A program made the position numbers and the translations under genes. 64,000 nt of DNA from Sedimentibacter acidaminivorans (GTDB taxonomy: Bacteria > Bacillota > Clostridia > Tissierellales > Sedimentibacteraceae): contig NZ_JAGGKS010000004.1 of assembly GCF_017873955.1 (NCBI RefSeq), positions 62,001 through 126,000 on the forward strand, written 5' to 3'. This document shows positions 18,256 to 27,058 of this stretch, one piece after another. The notes beneath the pieces are model-generated. The model was not told the origin of the DNA. It ran no database searches and saw only the letters and a program-made list of their open reading frames with translations. The number at the start of each line of letters is the position of its first letter. Position 1 is the first letter of the stretch.

Positions 18256-18532
18256 CAACAAGCGTGCCGTAGCACTCAAATATGATTCAAATAAAAACAA
18301 TGCCCCCATGGTTATTGCCTCTGCATCTGGATATATAGCAAATAAGGTTGTTGAAATTGCTGAAGAAAATGGCGTACCAATATACAAGGATGACTCACTT
18401 TCAATTTTATTGTCACAACTTGACGTAGGGAGTGAAATACCAGAAGAAATGTTCGGAGCTATTGTAGAAATTTATTTGTACTTTTTAAACTTTAAGCTTA
18501 AGGTCAATAATGACAATAATATTGATGAATAA
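18242..18532 (+). CDS. Stand-alone FlhB C-terminal-like protein (YlqH type)
   Basis: Its 96 residues align along their length with the cytoplasmic tail of the full FlhB in this window. RAVALKYDSNKNNAPMVIAS matches FAIAIKYDLNSNGAPIVLAK, and the IPEEMFGAIVEI segment matches IPLEFYEPVAEV. The NPTH autocleavage site and all membrane segments are missing. Such proteins are known as FlhB-like or FhlB and in some bacteria can stand in for the cleaved FlhB tail in substrate switching. Translation is probably coupled to the FliK-like gene through the 14-base overlap. Confidence 0.85.
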   Translation: MSLYNNKRAVALKYDSNKNNAPMVIASASGYIANKVVEIAEENGVPIYKDDSLSILLSQLDVGSEIPEEMFGAIVEIYLYFLNFKLKVNNDNNIDE

Positions 18533-18557
18533 ATGATTTGTGAAAGGAATAATATTA

Positions 18558-20609
18558 ATGGATAACGTAATTTTTGCTTTAGATATAGGTACCCGATCTG
18601 TTGTAGGTGTAGTAGCTGAAAATATTGATAATATACTCAAAGTATCAAGGATTGAAAGTATATTTCACAGTCAAAGGGCAATGATTGATGGACAAATTGA
18701 AGACATAGATGAAGTAAGTAGAGTTGTTTCTAATGTTAAAAATCAACTTGAAAGTAATTTGGGTATTAAATTAGATAAAGTTTCTATAGCTGCTGCTGGA
18801 AGATCTTTAAAAACAGAGCGCATAATATTGGAGAGAGATTCGGACATTAGAAAACCTATAAATGTTGATTTCAAAAATGCAATAGAAATTGAAGCATTAC
18901 AGCTTGCTCAGGATATCTTTTCTAAAACTTCTAATAAAGATGACTTGTTTTATTGTGTTGGATATAGTGTATTGAGCTACTCTTTGGATGGAAAAAGCAT
19001 CTCTAATATAGTTGGTCACAGAGGAAATAAAATTTCTATTGAAATTATTGCAGCTTTCTTACCTCATACTGTAATTGAGGGACTTTATTCTTGCATGGAT
19101 AACAACAATCTGGAAGTTGTAAATTTAACCTTAGAACCAATTGCAGCAATGGATTTAATAATACCTTCTGAATTAAGGCTATTAAATTTAGTTTTAATTG
19201 ATATTGGAGCTGGTACATCTGATATTGCCATTTCAAAAGGTGGAAGTATCGTAGGATATGATATGGCTACAATTGCTGGTGATGAAATAACAGAATGCAT
19301 AATGAAGAACTACATAGTTGATTTTAATTCAGCTGAAAATATTAAAACTCTTTTGAGTAAAGACAGTGGGAATTTAGAGATAACAAATATATTAGGTATC
19401 CCACAAACTTTAAAAAAGGAAGAAGTATTAGAAACTATAAAAACTTCTGTTTATGATTTATGTGTAGAAATAGCCTCAAAGATTACAAAATTAAATAAAG
19501 AGCCTCCTGCTGCTGTTTTCTTAGCTGGTGGCGGAAGCAAGATTCCATTTATCAAAGAATTTTTATCTGAATTGCTTAATATTCCACAATCAAGAATAGC
19601 AATTTCTAACAAGTCTAGCATAAAGAATGTTGATTTATCTATATTAGATAATTTTGGTCCAGAGTTTATCACTCCAGTTGGAATTGCATACTCCGTAATA
19701 TTAAATAAAAATTATGATTTCTTTAGTGTAAGTGTAAATGGAACGAAAGTTAGACTTTATAGCATAAGACAAATGAAGGTTATGGATGCAATTTTAATGT
19801 CTGGTTTTGATTCTAAAAAACTTATTGGTTTTTCAGGCAAAAGTTTGAGATTTAACCTTAATGGAAGTGAAAGATATTACTCAGGTGAATTTTCTACACC
19901 TGCTCAGATTTATGTTAATTCTAGTGTAGCAAATATTGAAACTACCATAAAACCTGGTGACTGTATAGATGTTATTCCAGCAATAGATGGAACTTCACCA
20001 GTAGTTAGAATTTCTGATATTGCAAGTAATTCAATAGAGGGATTTGTTTATTTCAACGGAATCAAAGTTGATTTTGGAACTAAATACTATGTTAATAAAG
20101 TGGACGTTAGAGATGATTATATAATAGGAAACTCTGATTCAATTGAAATAGTAAAAATTGAAACAATTAAAGATTTAGTTCAAATTTATGAAATAGACAA
20201 AAGTTTCTATAACTTTTTTGCAAATGGGAAAATGGCAGATCTCGATTATAAATTGTGTAACGGATATACAATAGATTTAATTAAAAAAGAAGAAGAAGAG
20301 CCAGCTGAAGAAAAAGCTAATGTTGATGTGGAAATTAAGTCTAATGAAGAAATAGATTTAATTGATGAAGTAAAAACAATTTGTGAAGAAGACTTATATA
20401 TTGAAGTTTCTATTAATGATAAAAAGGTGAAACTCCCTAACAAAGATGAACCATATATTTTTGCAGATATGTTAAATTATACTGATATTGATCCAACAAA
20501 CCCCAAAGGTAATATTGTAATCCTTCATAATGGGAAAGACGCTTCATACACCAATTTGATTTATAGCAATGATATTATTATAATAAAATGGGATTCTGAT
20601 TTAAACTAG
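18558..20609 (+). CDS. FtsA-like actin-family ATPase with long C-terminal extension
   Basis: The N-terminal 390 or so residues form an FtsA/PilM-type actin fold: phosphate-1 loop FALDIGTRSVVGVVAE at residues 6-21, an SHS2-like 1C domain (about 25-95), phosphate-2 loop IDIGAGTSDIAI, and adenosine motif FLAGGGSKIPFI. The remaining 290 residues have no family I recognise, and an acidic Glu-rich linker lies near 570-590. No C-terminal amphipathic FtsA membrane helix is evident. I start at the ATG at 18558 (683 residues), with AAAGGA 9 bases upstream, rather than the GTG at 18540. Context suggests a role with the flagellum or cell envelope rather than division, but this is inference. Confidence 0.78.
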   Translation: MDNVIFALDIGTRSVVGVVAENIDNILKVSRIESIFHSQRAMIDGQIEDIDEVSRVVSNVKNQLESNLGIKLDKVSIAAAGRSLKTERIILERDSDIRKPINVDFKNAIEIEALQLAQDIFSKTSNKDDLFYCVGYSVLSYSLDGKSISNIVGHRGNKISIEIIAAFLPHTVIEGLYSCMDNNNLEVVNLTLEPIAAMDLIIPSELRLLNLVLIDIGAGTSDIAISKGGSIVGYDMATIAGDEITECIMKNYIVDFNSAENIKTLLSKDSGNLEITNILGIPQTLKKEEVLETIKTSVYDLCVEIASKITKLNKEPPAAVFLAGGGSKIPFIKEFLSELLNIPQSRIAISNKSSIKNVDLSILDNFGPEFITPVGIAYSVILNKNYDFFSVSVNGTKVRLYSIRQMKVMDAILMSGFDSKKLIGFSGKSLRFNLNGSERYYSGEFSTPAQIYVNSSVANIETTIKPGDCIDVIPAIDGTSPVVRISDIASNSIEGFVYFNGIKVDFGTKYYVNKVDVRDDYIIGNSDSIEIVKIETIKDLVQIYEIDKSFYNFFANGKMADLDYKLCNGYTIDLIKKEEEEPAEEKANVDVEIKSNEEIDLIDEVKTICEEDLYIEVSINDKKVKLPNKDEPYIFADMLNYTDIDPTNPKGNIVILHNGKDASYTNLIYSNDIIIIKWDSDLN

Positions 20610-20644
20610 TTTTAGATTTATACTTTTTATTAAAGGAGCATTTT

Positions 20645-21289
20645 ATGAACGAGAGAATTTTATTAGTTAGAATATTTGATTTAGATGAAATTAATATTGG
20701 ACGAGGTATCCTTTTAAGTTTAAATAGCAATGCAATAATAGTAAAAGGAAATAATTTACCTATTTTAGATTCTGGTATGAATATTATTGTAAAAGTCTAT
20801 GACGAGCTTGTGGGAATTTCTCCCTATTTATGCAATGTAAGTGTTGCATCTAAGCATCAGCTTACTGCACAAATTCTTAGAAAAGAACCTGTTATTGAGC
20901 GAAGAAATGCATTGAAAGTTCGGACTGATTTATCTTTTTATGTAAGTAAAATTCATAGGAATGGTGATGATATAACTGATGAATTACCAAATGTTAAGAT
21001 AAATATACTTAATTTGAGCATAGGTGGTATGCTTATTTCGTCCAATATAGACCTAATAATAGGAGATGTTATTACATACTATTTTAAGTATTATAAATAT
21101 AAATCAATTCCTTTAGAAGCAAAAATAATTAGAATTGATAATTTAAAAGATGAATGTGAAACAGAAAATGAAAACAGTAATGAAGCTAAAAATTATGGTT
21201 GCTATTTTCTAAGTATGTCAAGTAGTGATGAAGCTGTTATTTTGCAGTACTTATTTGATAGACAGCTACAATTATACAGAAATAAATAA
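20645..21289 (+). CDS. PilZ-domain protein (YcgR/YpfA-like), probable c-di-GMP receptor
   Basis: A 214-residue protein with an N-terminal YcgR-like beta domain (about 1-80) and a PilZ domain from about 83. The PilZ motifs are ERRNALKVR (R86, R87) and NLSIGG (N123, S125, G128). The usual last arginine of RRxxxR is lysine K91. YcgR-type proteins bind cyclic di-GMP and brake the flagellar motor. It sits in a flagellum-associated operon, 35 bases after the FtsA-like gene, with AAAGGAG before the ATG. Ligand binding is likely but the R-to-K change leaves affinity open. Confidence 0.85.
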   Translation: MNERILLVRIFDLDEINIGRGILLSLNSNAIIVKGNNLPILDSGMNIIVKVYDELVGISPYLCNVSVASKHQLTAQILRKEPVIERRNALKVRTDLSFYVSKIHRNGDDITDELPNVKINILNLSIGGMLISSNIDLIIGDVITYYFKYYKYKSIPLEAKIIRIDNLKDECETENENSNEAKNYGCYFLSMSSSDEAVILQYLFDRQLQLYRNK

Positions 21290-21306
21290 TTTCAGAGGTG
21301 AATTTT

Positions 21307-23370
21307 TTGATAAAAAAGTCAATTATAATATTATTAATTTTTACAATTATATTTAGTTATTCTAATACAATCTATGGAAGTGAAACTGTAGTTAGATCAA
21401 TATCTATAAATGGTGGTAAAACGCTTAATATGGCTGTTGATGATTTTGTAACATTAGATATTAAAATTAATCCTACTAGCATAAGCTCTAATAGTATTAA
21501 ATTTTCATCATCCAAACCAACAATAGCAGATGTAGATTACAAAGGAAATGTTACAGCTAAAAAAGTCGGAAGAACTACTATTACTGCTGAATTGAATGGG
21601 AAAAAATCTAGCATTACAGTCAGGGTATCATCGGTAAACAAATCTATAAGTGCTGATTTTTCTACCAAAGATGTTTCTAGTAGGAACTTTAAGGAAATTA
21701 CAATAACTCCCCATAGATATGATGATGGAGAACTTATTGAAGATGATGCTGATGATGAGTATTACATATATCTTCCTTCAGGGTATCTTGTTAATGGAAA
21801 AAGTGCAAGTTACGTTGCAGATAGAAATGGTGTATATCCTTTTACAATTTATTATGGTAACACTAGAAGAACCCTTTACTATACTGTAAAGGATATCGAT
21901 AGCAATGTGACCGATAATAACAATATAGACGATGATGAAGAGGATATTAATTTTGATTATACCCTAATGTATGATTATGAAAAAAAACAAATTTTATTTA
22001 ATATGGAACTAGATAAAATCAGATCAATAACTGCACCTAATAAAAAAACTACAATATCAAGCAGTGTAAATTATTATATAACTAACATAAAAAATAATAA
22101 TCCTATTGATTTTTCATTTACAATTGATGATGTAATCTATCGTTATAAAGTAATTAGACAGGGTGAATTTTATCTTTTAATTTCTCTATTACCTGTTGAC
22201 TATGATGATTACAGCTCAATTGTACATTATTCAGGTTATAATTTTACAACTAATGAAATTTTCGAGACTTTTCCTAATAAAGGTATTTTTTATGACAATG
22301 GAAATTACGAGGTCATGATTCAATCAGATTCTAACACAAAAGAAATTTTTAATTTCAATATAGATGGAATTGATTTCAGAAGACCATCCGTTGAATCATC
22401 TTTCCTTTCTGATTATACATTTGAATTAGAAATTGAGGATGATTTTGGACTAGATTATATGATTACATTTGATGGTAAATATGTTCCACTTGGCGGAAAC
22501 AGCAATACTGGAACAAAAATTGTATATAAACATAACACAAAGGTAACATATAACGGTGACTATGTATTTACAGTTGTTGATAAATCAGGAAATAGAACTG
22601 CCTATATAACTAATATAGATTCCAGAATCAAATCTCGAAAGCATTCTATTGATTATGGTGTTCACAATTATAAATACACCAAGGATTTATTTGAGAACAT
22701 TGGTATATTATATAAAAACAATGATGATAATTCAGATTTATATGAAATTATCCTACCATCGTATATGAACGGAAGTAATTCTTCATACTTCTATCCTGAT
22801 TCGAATATATCTCGTGCTGAAATAGTTACTTTATTTTGTAGAATAACCGATCTTCCTTATGATACAAATGCGTTTTTAAAAAATAAATTTACCGATATAG
22901 AACATCATTGGGCAAGAGATTATATTTCTATGGGAAGTAGTAAAAGATACGTATCTGGATACAAGGATAAAACATTCCGACCAGACAATAATGTAACAAG
23001 GGCTGAATTTTGTAAAATGCTTTCAAACATAAGTGCTTTTAAGTCTAAAGTTTCAGCACTTCCTGCTACAAGCAATTATGATTATATTGATATAAATAGT
23101 CACTGGGCACAAAAAGAAATAATTAAAATTACAAGTAGAGATATAGTTGTTGGTAACAACAGTCACTTTTATCCAGACAAGCCAATAACAAGAGCAGAAG
23201 TTGTACATGCCATAAATAAACTTTACAATCTAAACCCTACTGCTAGTGAATTAGCTTATATTAATTCCATCTATAAAAAGTACTACAATTACAGAGATAT
23301 TATTAATAATAAATATTATGATGATATTATTATTTCAATAGTAGGTATGTATAGAGAAAAATTAAATTAA
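21307..23370 (+). CDS. Secreted S-layer-homology protein with Ig-like (Big_2) domain
   Basis: An exported, cell-wall-associated protein of 687 residues. A signal peptide covers about 1-24 (KKSIIILLIFTIIFSYSN, cut near IYG). A bacterial Ig-like Big_2 domain follows (about 28-105, with SSSKPTIADVDYKGNVTAKK). A long acidic middle of no known family comes next, then three SLH repeats from about 485 (FYPDSNISRAEI; FTDIEHHWARDYI; SHWAQKEIIKI with FYPDKPITRAEVV). SLH repeats bind pyruvylated secondary cell-wall polymer. The TTG at 21307 is chosen because AGAGG lies 8 bases before it; the GTG at 21298 overlaps that site. Confidence 0.85.
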   Translation: MIKKSIIILLIFTIIFSYSNTIYGSETVVRSISINGGKTLNMAVDDFVTLDIKINPTSISSNSIKFSSSKPTIADVDYKGNVTAKKVGRTTITAELNGKKSSITVRVSSVNKSISADFSTKDVSSRNFKEITITPHRYDDGELIEDDADDEYYIYLPSGYLVNGKSASYVADRNGVYPFTIYYGNTRRTLYYTVKDIDSNVTDNNNIDDDEEDINFDYTLMYDYEKKQILFNMELDKIRSITAPNKKTTISSSVNYYITNIKNNNPIDFSFTIDDVIYRYKVIRQGEFYLLISLLPVDYDDYSSIVHYSGYNFTTNEIFETFPNKGIFYDNGNYEVMIQSDSNTKEIFNFNIDGIDFRRPSVESSFLSDYTFELEIEDDFGLDYMITFDGKYVPLGGNSNTGTKIVYKHNTKVTYNGDYVFTVVDKSGNRTAYITNIDSRIKSRKHSIDYGVHNYKYTKDLFENIGILYKNNDDNSDLYEIILPSYMNGSNSSYFYPDSNISRAEIVTLFCRITDLPYDTNAFLKNKFTDIEHHWARDYISMGSSKRYVSGYKDKTFRPDNNVTRAEFCKMLSNISAFKSKVSALPATSNYDYIDINSHWAQKEIIKITSRDIVVGNNSHFYPDKPITRAEVVHAINKLYNLNPTASELAYINSIYKKYYNYRDIINNKYYDDIIISIVGMYREKLN

Positions 23371-23391
23371 TTTAAAAGGAGATTGTTGAAA

Positions 23392-23664
23392 ATGGTAGTA
23401 AATTATGTAGAATTATGTGTTAAACGGTTTTTAGATAATACCTTAAAAACTGACCCGAACTATTCACATATATGCAAATGTGAACAATGTATCGATGATA
23501 TTTTGGCAAAATCACTAAATAATATTAAACCTTTTTACATCACATCAAAGACTGGCGAGGTATATGCAGAATATAATTCCCTTGAAATACAGAATAATAC
23601 TGAGGTTATTAAAGAAGTGATAAGTGCCATTGAGTATGTTTCAAAAAACAAAAGACACGATTAA
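23392..23664 (+). CDS. ComFB-domain protein
   Basis: A 90-residue protein matching the late-competence ComFB family: NYVELCVKRFLDNTLKTDPN, then a cysteine cluster CKCEQCIDDILAKSLN (pattern C-x-C-x2-C). Members have been reported to bind cyclic dinucleotides in other bacteria, so a second-messenger role beside the PilZ gene is plausible, though not shown here. The ATG at 23392 is preferred over TTG at 23383 because AAGGAG lies 9 bases before it. Last gene of the plus-strand block; a bidirectional terminator follows. Confidence 0.8.
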   Translation: MVVNYVELCVKRFLDNTLKTDPNYSHICKCEQCIDDILAKSLNNIKPFYITSKTGEVYAEYNSLEIQNNTEVIKEVISAIEYVSKNKRHD

Positions 23665-23669
23665 CTAAT

Positions 23670-23732
23670 AAAATTATATAATAAAAAAAGGAAATTATTG
23701 AATATTATTTCCTTTTTTTATTATATAATTTT
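23670..23732. terminator. Bidirectional terminator between ComFB-like gene and cheD
   Basis: Two perfect 26-base inverted arms (23670-23695 and 23707-23732) flank an 11-base loop. Each arm has an A7 or T7 run beside a GGAAAT/ATTTCC core, so each strand ends the hairpin in a T-rich tract. It serves both convergent operons. The cheD stop codon (23721-23723) lies inside the right arm. Confidence 0.9.
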
Positions 23733-24206
23733 TATATTTTTAGCAAAAGACTTTATTGTTAAATTTCCAGTATCACTATCAAAAATTATAGTTCTACCAT
23801 AATTTGCTCCAACGTCTTGTGCTATAAGTTTTATATTCAACTTACTTAGTACTTCTTTCGTTGCTATGGTATTTCTTTCTCCAATATTACCAATACTAGA
23901 ATTACCTTTAATTTCAAACATCCTTGCTCCACCTGCTATTTTAGCAATCATTCTTGATCTCATACATCCCATTAATTCCATTTGTTTTACCATTTCAGGT
24001 ATTCCGGTATCTGCGTATTTGAATACATTGTTCTTATCGCTTACATTATTATTAGTTGGTAGCATAATATGCACCATTCCTGCAACTTTTTTAACTTGAT
24101 CTACAATGCAGATACCAACACAGGAGCCTAATGCATAAGATATTAACCCTTTTGGTGAATATGCTATTTTCATATCTGCTATTCCAACATTTAGTTCATC
24201 GCTCAT
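23721..24206 (-). CDS. cheD: Chemoreceptor glutamine deamidase CheD
   Basis: Deamidates receptor glutamines and, in Bacillus, binds CheC to control receptor activity. The catalytic pair is visible: C29 in SYALGSCVGICI and H46 in GMVHIMLP. Of 161 residues, near the usual 160. The ATG overlaps the cheC stop by 4 bases (ATGA), so the two are coupled and made together. Last gene of the main flagellar operon. Confidence 0.94.
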   Translation of the reverse strand: MSDELNVGIADMKIAYSPKGLISYALGSCVGICIVDQVKKVAGMVHIMLPTNNNVSDKNNVFKYADTGIPEMVKQMELMGCMRSRMIAKIAGGARMFEIKGNSSIGNIGERNTIATKEVLSKLNIKLIAQDVGANYGRTIIFDSDTGNLTIKSFAKNIKII

Positions 24207-24820
24207 ATTTCAATTCCAAATCCTTTTAATAAAATATTAAGCGAGGACATATTTGGTAACAATAGCATATTACTATATACTGTTTCTTCTCCATAGAAGT
24301 ATTTTTCTTTTATAAATATAACCTTATCTGCAGCTTCTGCAAATTCTACTGCAACAGCATCTAATAAAGCACCAGCCATATCTATATTTAAACCAGGAAC
24401 AGATATGTCAATTTTCATATTTGTAAGCGTAGCAATGGAATTAACATAAGAAGACACCATTATATTTCCAATTTCAGATAGTGCTGATAGCTCCATTTCT
24501 GATATGTCTTCAAATTTACTAAGCTCTGTTCCCATCAACGAATTTAATATTAAATGTACAAATTCTTTTTTCAACAAGAATAATATTACACCCTCTATAT
24601 CTCCATCGAAGCTAACTAATATTCCCACTACAACATTCTCCGCACCACCTATGGATTGAATTGCATCATCATAGTTAAGTATGCTAACTTCTGGTACATT
24701 CATATCTATTCTTTTAGAAAGCATTTGTGAAAGTGATGTAGCTGCGTTTCCTGCACCAATATTACCAATTTCTTTTAGTACATCTATATGCATTTCATTT
24801 AATTCATTATAACTAAACAA
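24203..24820 (-). CDS. cheC: CheY-P phosphatase CheC
   Basis: Dephosphorylates CheY-P and partners with CheD. Both phosphatase motifs with the conserved E and N appear: EIGNIGAGNAATSL near the N-terminus and EIGNIMVSSYVNSI around 115-128. At 205 residues it is the usual size. It starts at TTG (24820) with AGGAGGT 7 bases upstream. It lies between fapA and cheD, the standard Firmicute order. Confidence 0.94.
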   Translation of the reverse strand: MFSYNELNEMHIDVLKEIGNIGAGNAATSLSQMLSKRIDMNVPEVSILNYDDAIQSIGGAENVVVGILVSFDGDIEGVILFLLKKEFVHLILNSLMGTELSKFEDISEMELSALSEIGNIMVSSYVNSIATLTNMKIDISVPGLNIDMAGALLDAVAVEFAEAADKVIFIKEKYFYGEETVYSNMLLLPNMSSLNILLKGFGIEI

Positions 24821-24832
24821 TCTTTTTACCTC

Positions 24833-26299
24833 CTATATTATGTCAGATGACTTCAAAGGCACTACGACAATATCACTTCCATCATTATAAATTTTGCTGT
24901 AACTAATATCCTGTCTGACCCTGTACTTCAGCCAGCCAATACTAATTCTTGTATTAACATACATAATACCTTTGCATATTATTTTGTGGTTTGCAATGTT
25001 GTCTATTGGAATCTCTTCTTCTAGTTCCTTTGCTATTTCGCAAATATCTTTATTCACTTTAGCTTTTTTAAAAATAAGACTTTTACGTAATACATTTCTA
25101 TTTTCTATGCTACTATTTATAAGGATTTTCATTTTATCTTCTAAATCTTCAAGTTCTTTAACTTTATTATTATATTCTCTTTTTAAATCTAACTTTTTAT
25201 TTTTTACTTTATTTATTGCATCTTCATTTTGTTTATAATTGCTCAAATCAATAATTAAATTAGTTTCTGAGTTTGCTTTAGAACCAATTGTTGGAGCATA
25301 AATCATTTCTTTTGCATTGCTTGTACCACCTATTATGGATGCATTATGTCCTTTTAATATTATCGAGCCATTAGCAATAGCATTGCTATTAATTAATGTT
25401 TCAGAATAAATGTTTTTTTCAGATTCAACAGATGCATTTTCTATATATTTACTAGTTATATTACCTTTTGCATAAATTGTACCCTTGCCCATACCATTCA
25501 TGCCCTTGCCTATTATAACTTCTCCACCTGCTTCAATATATGCACCTTCAACTAATCCTCTAACTTTTATATCTTGTTTAGCTTTGACTGAAAATCCAGC
25601 CTTAACATCTCCATTTATAACTACGCTTCCTGGAAAATCTATATTACCGGTTTCATTTCCCACATTATCTACTGTGTAAACATCTTCAACAACAACTTTA
25701 TTTCCTATTATTTTTGCACATCCATCAACACTTGAACAAAGTTGCAACCCATCCTCAGATATATAAGTATTTTTTCCATTGCTAAAGTAAACTTTTTTAC
25801 CTATTTTATAACTAACGTCATTTGCATATATATCAATACCGTCAGTGCCTTCTTTTTCTGGTATTATATGGCAGAGTACATCACCTTTCTTAACATTCAC
25901 TACATTGTTCAAATTTTGAAAATCTATTGTTCCATCTTCTTTTTCTTTTAATTTGTTTTCATTTGATGTATCAAAATCATATATTAATTCTGCATCCTTA
26001 CCATCAACAGGGTCTAGCCCTGATGCAGCTACGAGTTCTTTCGAAAACTCCATTTTATTACAATATTCAATAATTTCTTTTTCATCTATACCATATACTA
26101 CATCTTGTTCTTTTATGTAATTCATTATATCTTCATAATCCACGGTTGACTCATTGTTTATTAAATCAATTCTGATATATAACTTTAATCTATTTGCTGA
26201 CACAAGATGACTTATTTTGTACTTTAATAATTCTTTCTCCTCATTATCAAACTCCTCTAACTGATTACGATTATCAACTGTATTATTATTTAAATCCAT
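24833..26299 (-). CDS. FapA-type polymer-forming protein (DUF342)
   Basis: A 488-residue DUF342 protein. The N-terminal 150 residues form the FapA N-domain (GLDPVDGKDAELIYDF). Residues about 190-340 form a beta-helix of repeated glycine/valine turns (VVINGDVKAGFSVKAKQDIK). Then comes a coiled coil (about 345-420) and a small C-terminal part. Proteins of this type sit next to sigD/cheC/cheD in many Firmicutes flagellar operons, but their exact role in motility is not settled. Between flgG and cheC here. Confidence 0.85.
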   Translation of the reverse strand: MDLNNNTVDNRNQLEEFDNEEKELLKYKISHLVSANRLKLYIRIDLINNESTVDYEDIMNYIKEQDVVYGIDEKEIIEYCNKMEFSKELVAASGLDPVDGKDAELIYDFDTSNENKLKEKEDGTIDFQNLNNVVNVKKGDVLCHIIPEKEGTDGIDIYANDVSYKIGKKVYFSNGKNTYISEDGLQLCSSVDGCAKIIGNKVVVEDVYTVDNVGNETGNIDFPGSVVINGDVKAGFSVKAKQDIKVRGLVEGAYIEAGGEVIIGKGMNGMGKGTIYAKGNITSKYIENASVESEKNIYSETLINSNAIANGSIILKGHNASIIGGTSNAKEMIYAPTIGSKANSETNLIIDLSNYKQNEDAINKVKNKKLDLKREYNNKVKELEDLEDKMKILINSSIENRNVLRKSLIFKKAKVNKDICEIAKELEEEIPIDNIANHKIICKGIMYVNTRISIGWLKYRVRQDISYSKIYNDGSDIVVVPLKSSDII

Positions 26300-26327
26300 A
26301 ATGCCACCCTCATCTTTTATTTTATAG

Positions 26328-27041
26328 TTAACCCCTTAATGAATTTATTGTTTGTTCAATTTCATCTGATGTTTGTATCACTTTTGAATTCAATTGAAAT
26401 GCTCTTTGTATTTGCAACATTTTAACCATTTCTTCTGACATTTCCACACTAGAAGACTCCAAAAATCCTTTTATAGGCTTTAAATTTTCAGATAAATTAT
26501 ATTCTGCATCTTCATTAGCTATTTCAAATAAGTTGTTACCTACAGCCCTTAAATCAGAATTGTTTTCTAGTGTAAACACTCCTACTTTTTGCTCTTCATA
26601 CTCATTATACTCATCATACTCATTGCCAATAATGATTGGCTCTTCGTTTTCATCAAGTACATATCCACCTTGATACATTAGATAGTTTTCTCCGTCAACA
26701 TTTGTTTCCTTAAATTCTCCGCCTCTTGTAAAATATGTATTATCTTCAAACTGTACTGCAAAAAAACCATCACCTTCAATTGCAAAATCTGTCTCTTGAC
26801 CAGTAAAATAAAAGGATCCTTGATTGAATACAGTATCTACTTTACTTAACTTTGAACCACTTCCAACTCTAGTATCACTATCGCCGGCTCCTTTAATGTT
26901 TGAATATAATAAATCTGAGAATTCAGCTTTTGACTTTTTATATCCAACAGTTTGTACATTGGCTATATTATTTGACAATACATCTAAGTAATTTTGATTG
27001 CTTGTTGCTCCATTAGTTGCTGTATAATAAGCTCTAATCAT
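26328..27041 (-). CDS. flgG: Flagellar basal-body rod protein FlgG/FlhP type
   Basis: A distal rod protein of 237 residues. The N-terminal rod signature is LDVLSNNIANVQTVGYKK. The C-terminal D0 segment is EEMVKMLQIQRAFQLNSKVI. It is the second of two paralogous rod genes after fliA, the place held by flhO and flhP in Bacillus. Which one is FlgF and which FlgG cannot be settled with certainty; the full C-terminal motif favours FlgG. The acidic EYDEYNEYEEQ insert near 140 is unusual. Confidence 0.8.
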   Translation of the reverse strand: MIRAYYTATNGATSNQNYLDVLSNNIANVQTVGYKKSKAEFSDLLYSNIKGAGDSDTRVGSGSKLSKVDTVFNQGSFYFTGQETDFAIEGDGFFAVQFEDNTYFTRGGEFKETNVDGENYLMYQGGYVLDENEEPIIIGNEYDEYNEYEEQKVGVFTLENNSDLRAVGNNLFEIANEDAEYNLSENLKPIKGFLESSSVEMSEEMVKMLQIQRAFQLNSKVIQTSDEIEQTINSLRG

Positions 27042-27058
27042 TATAATCTCTCCTTTTA

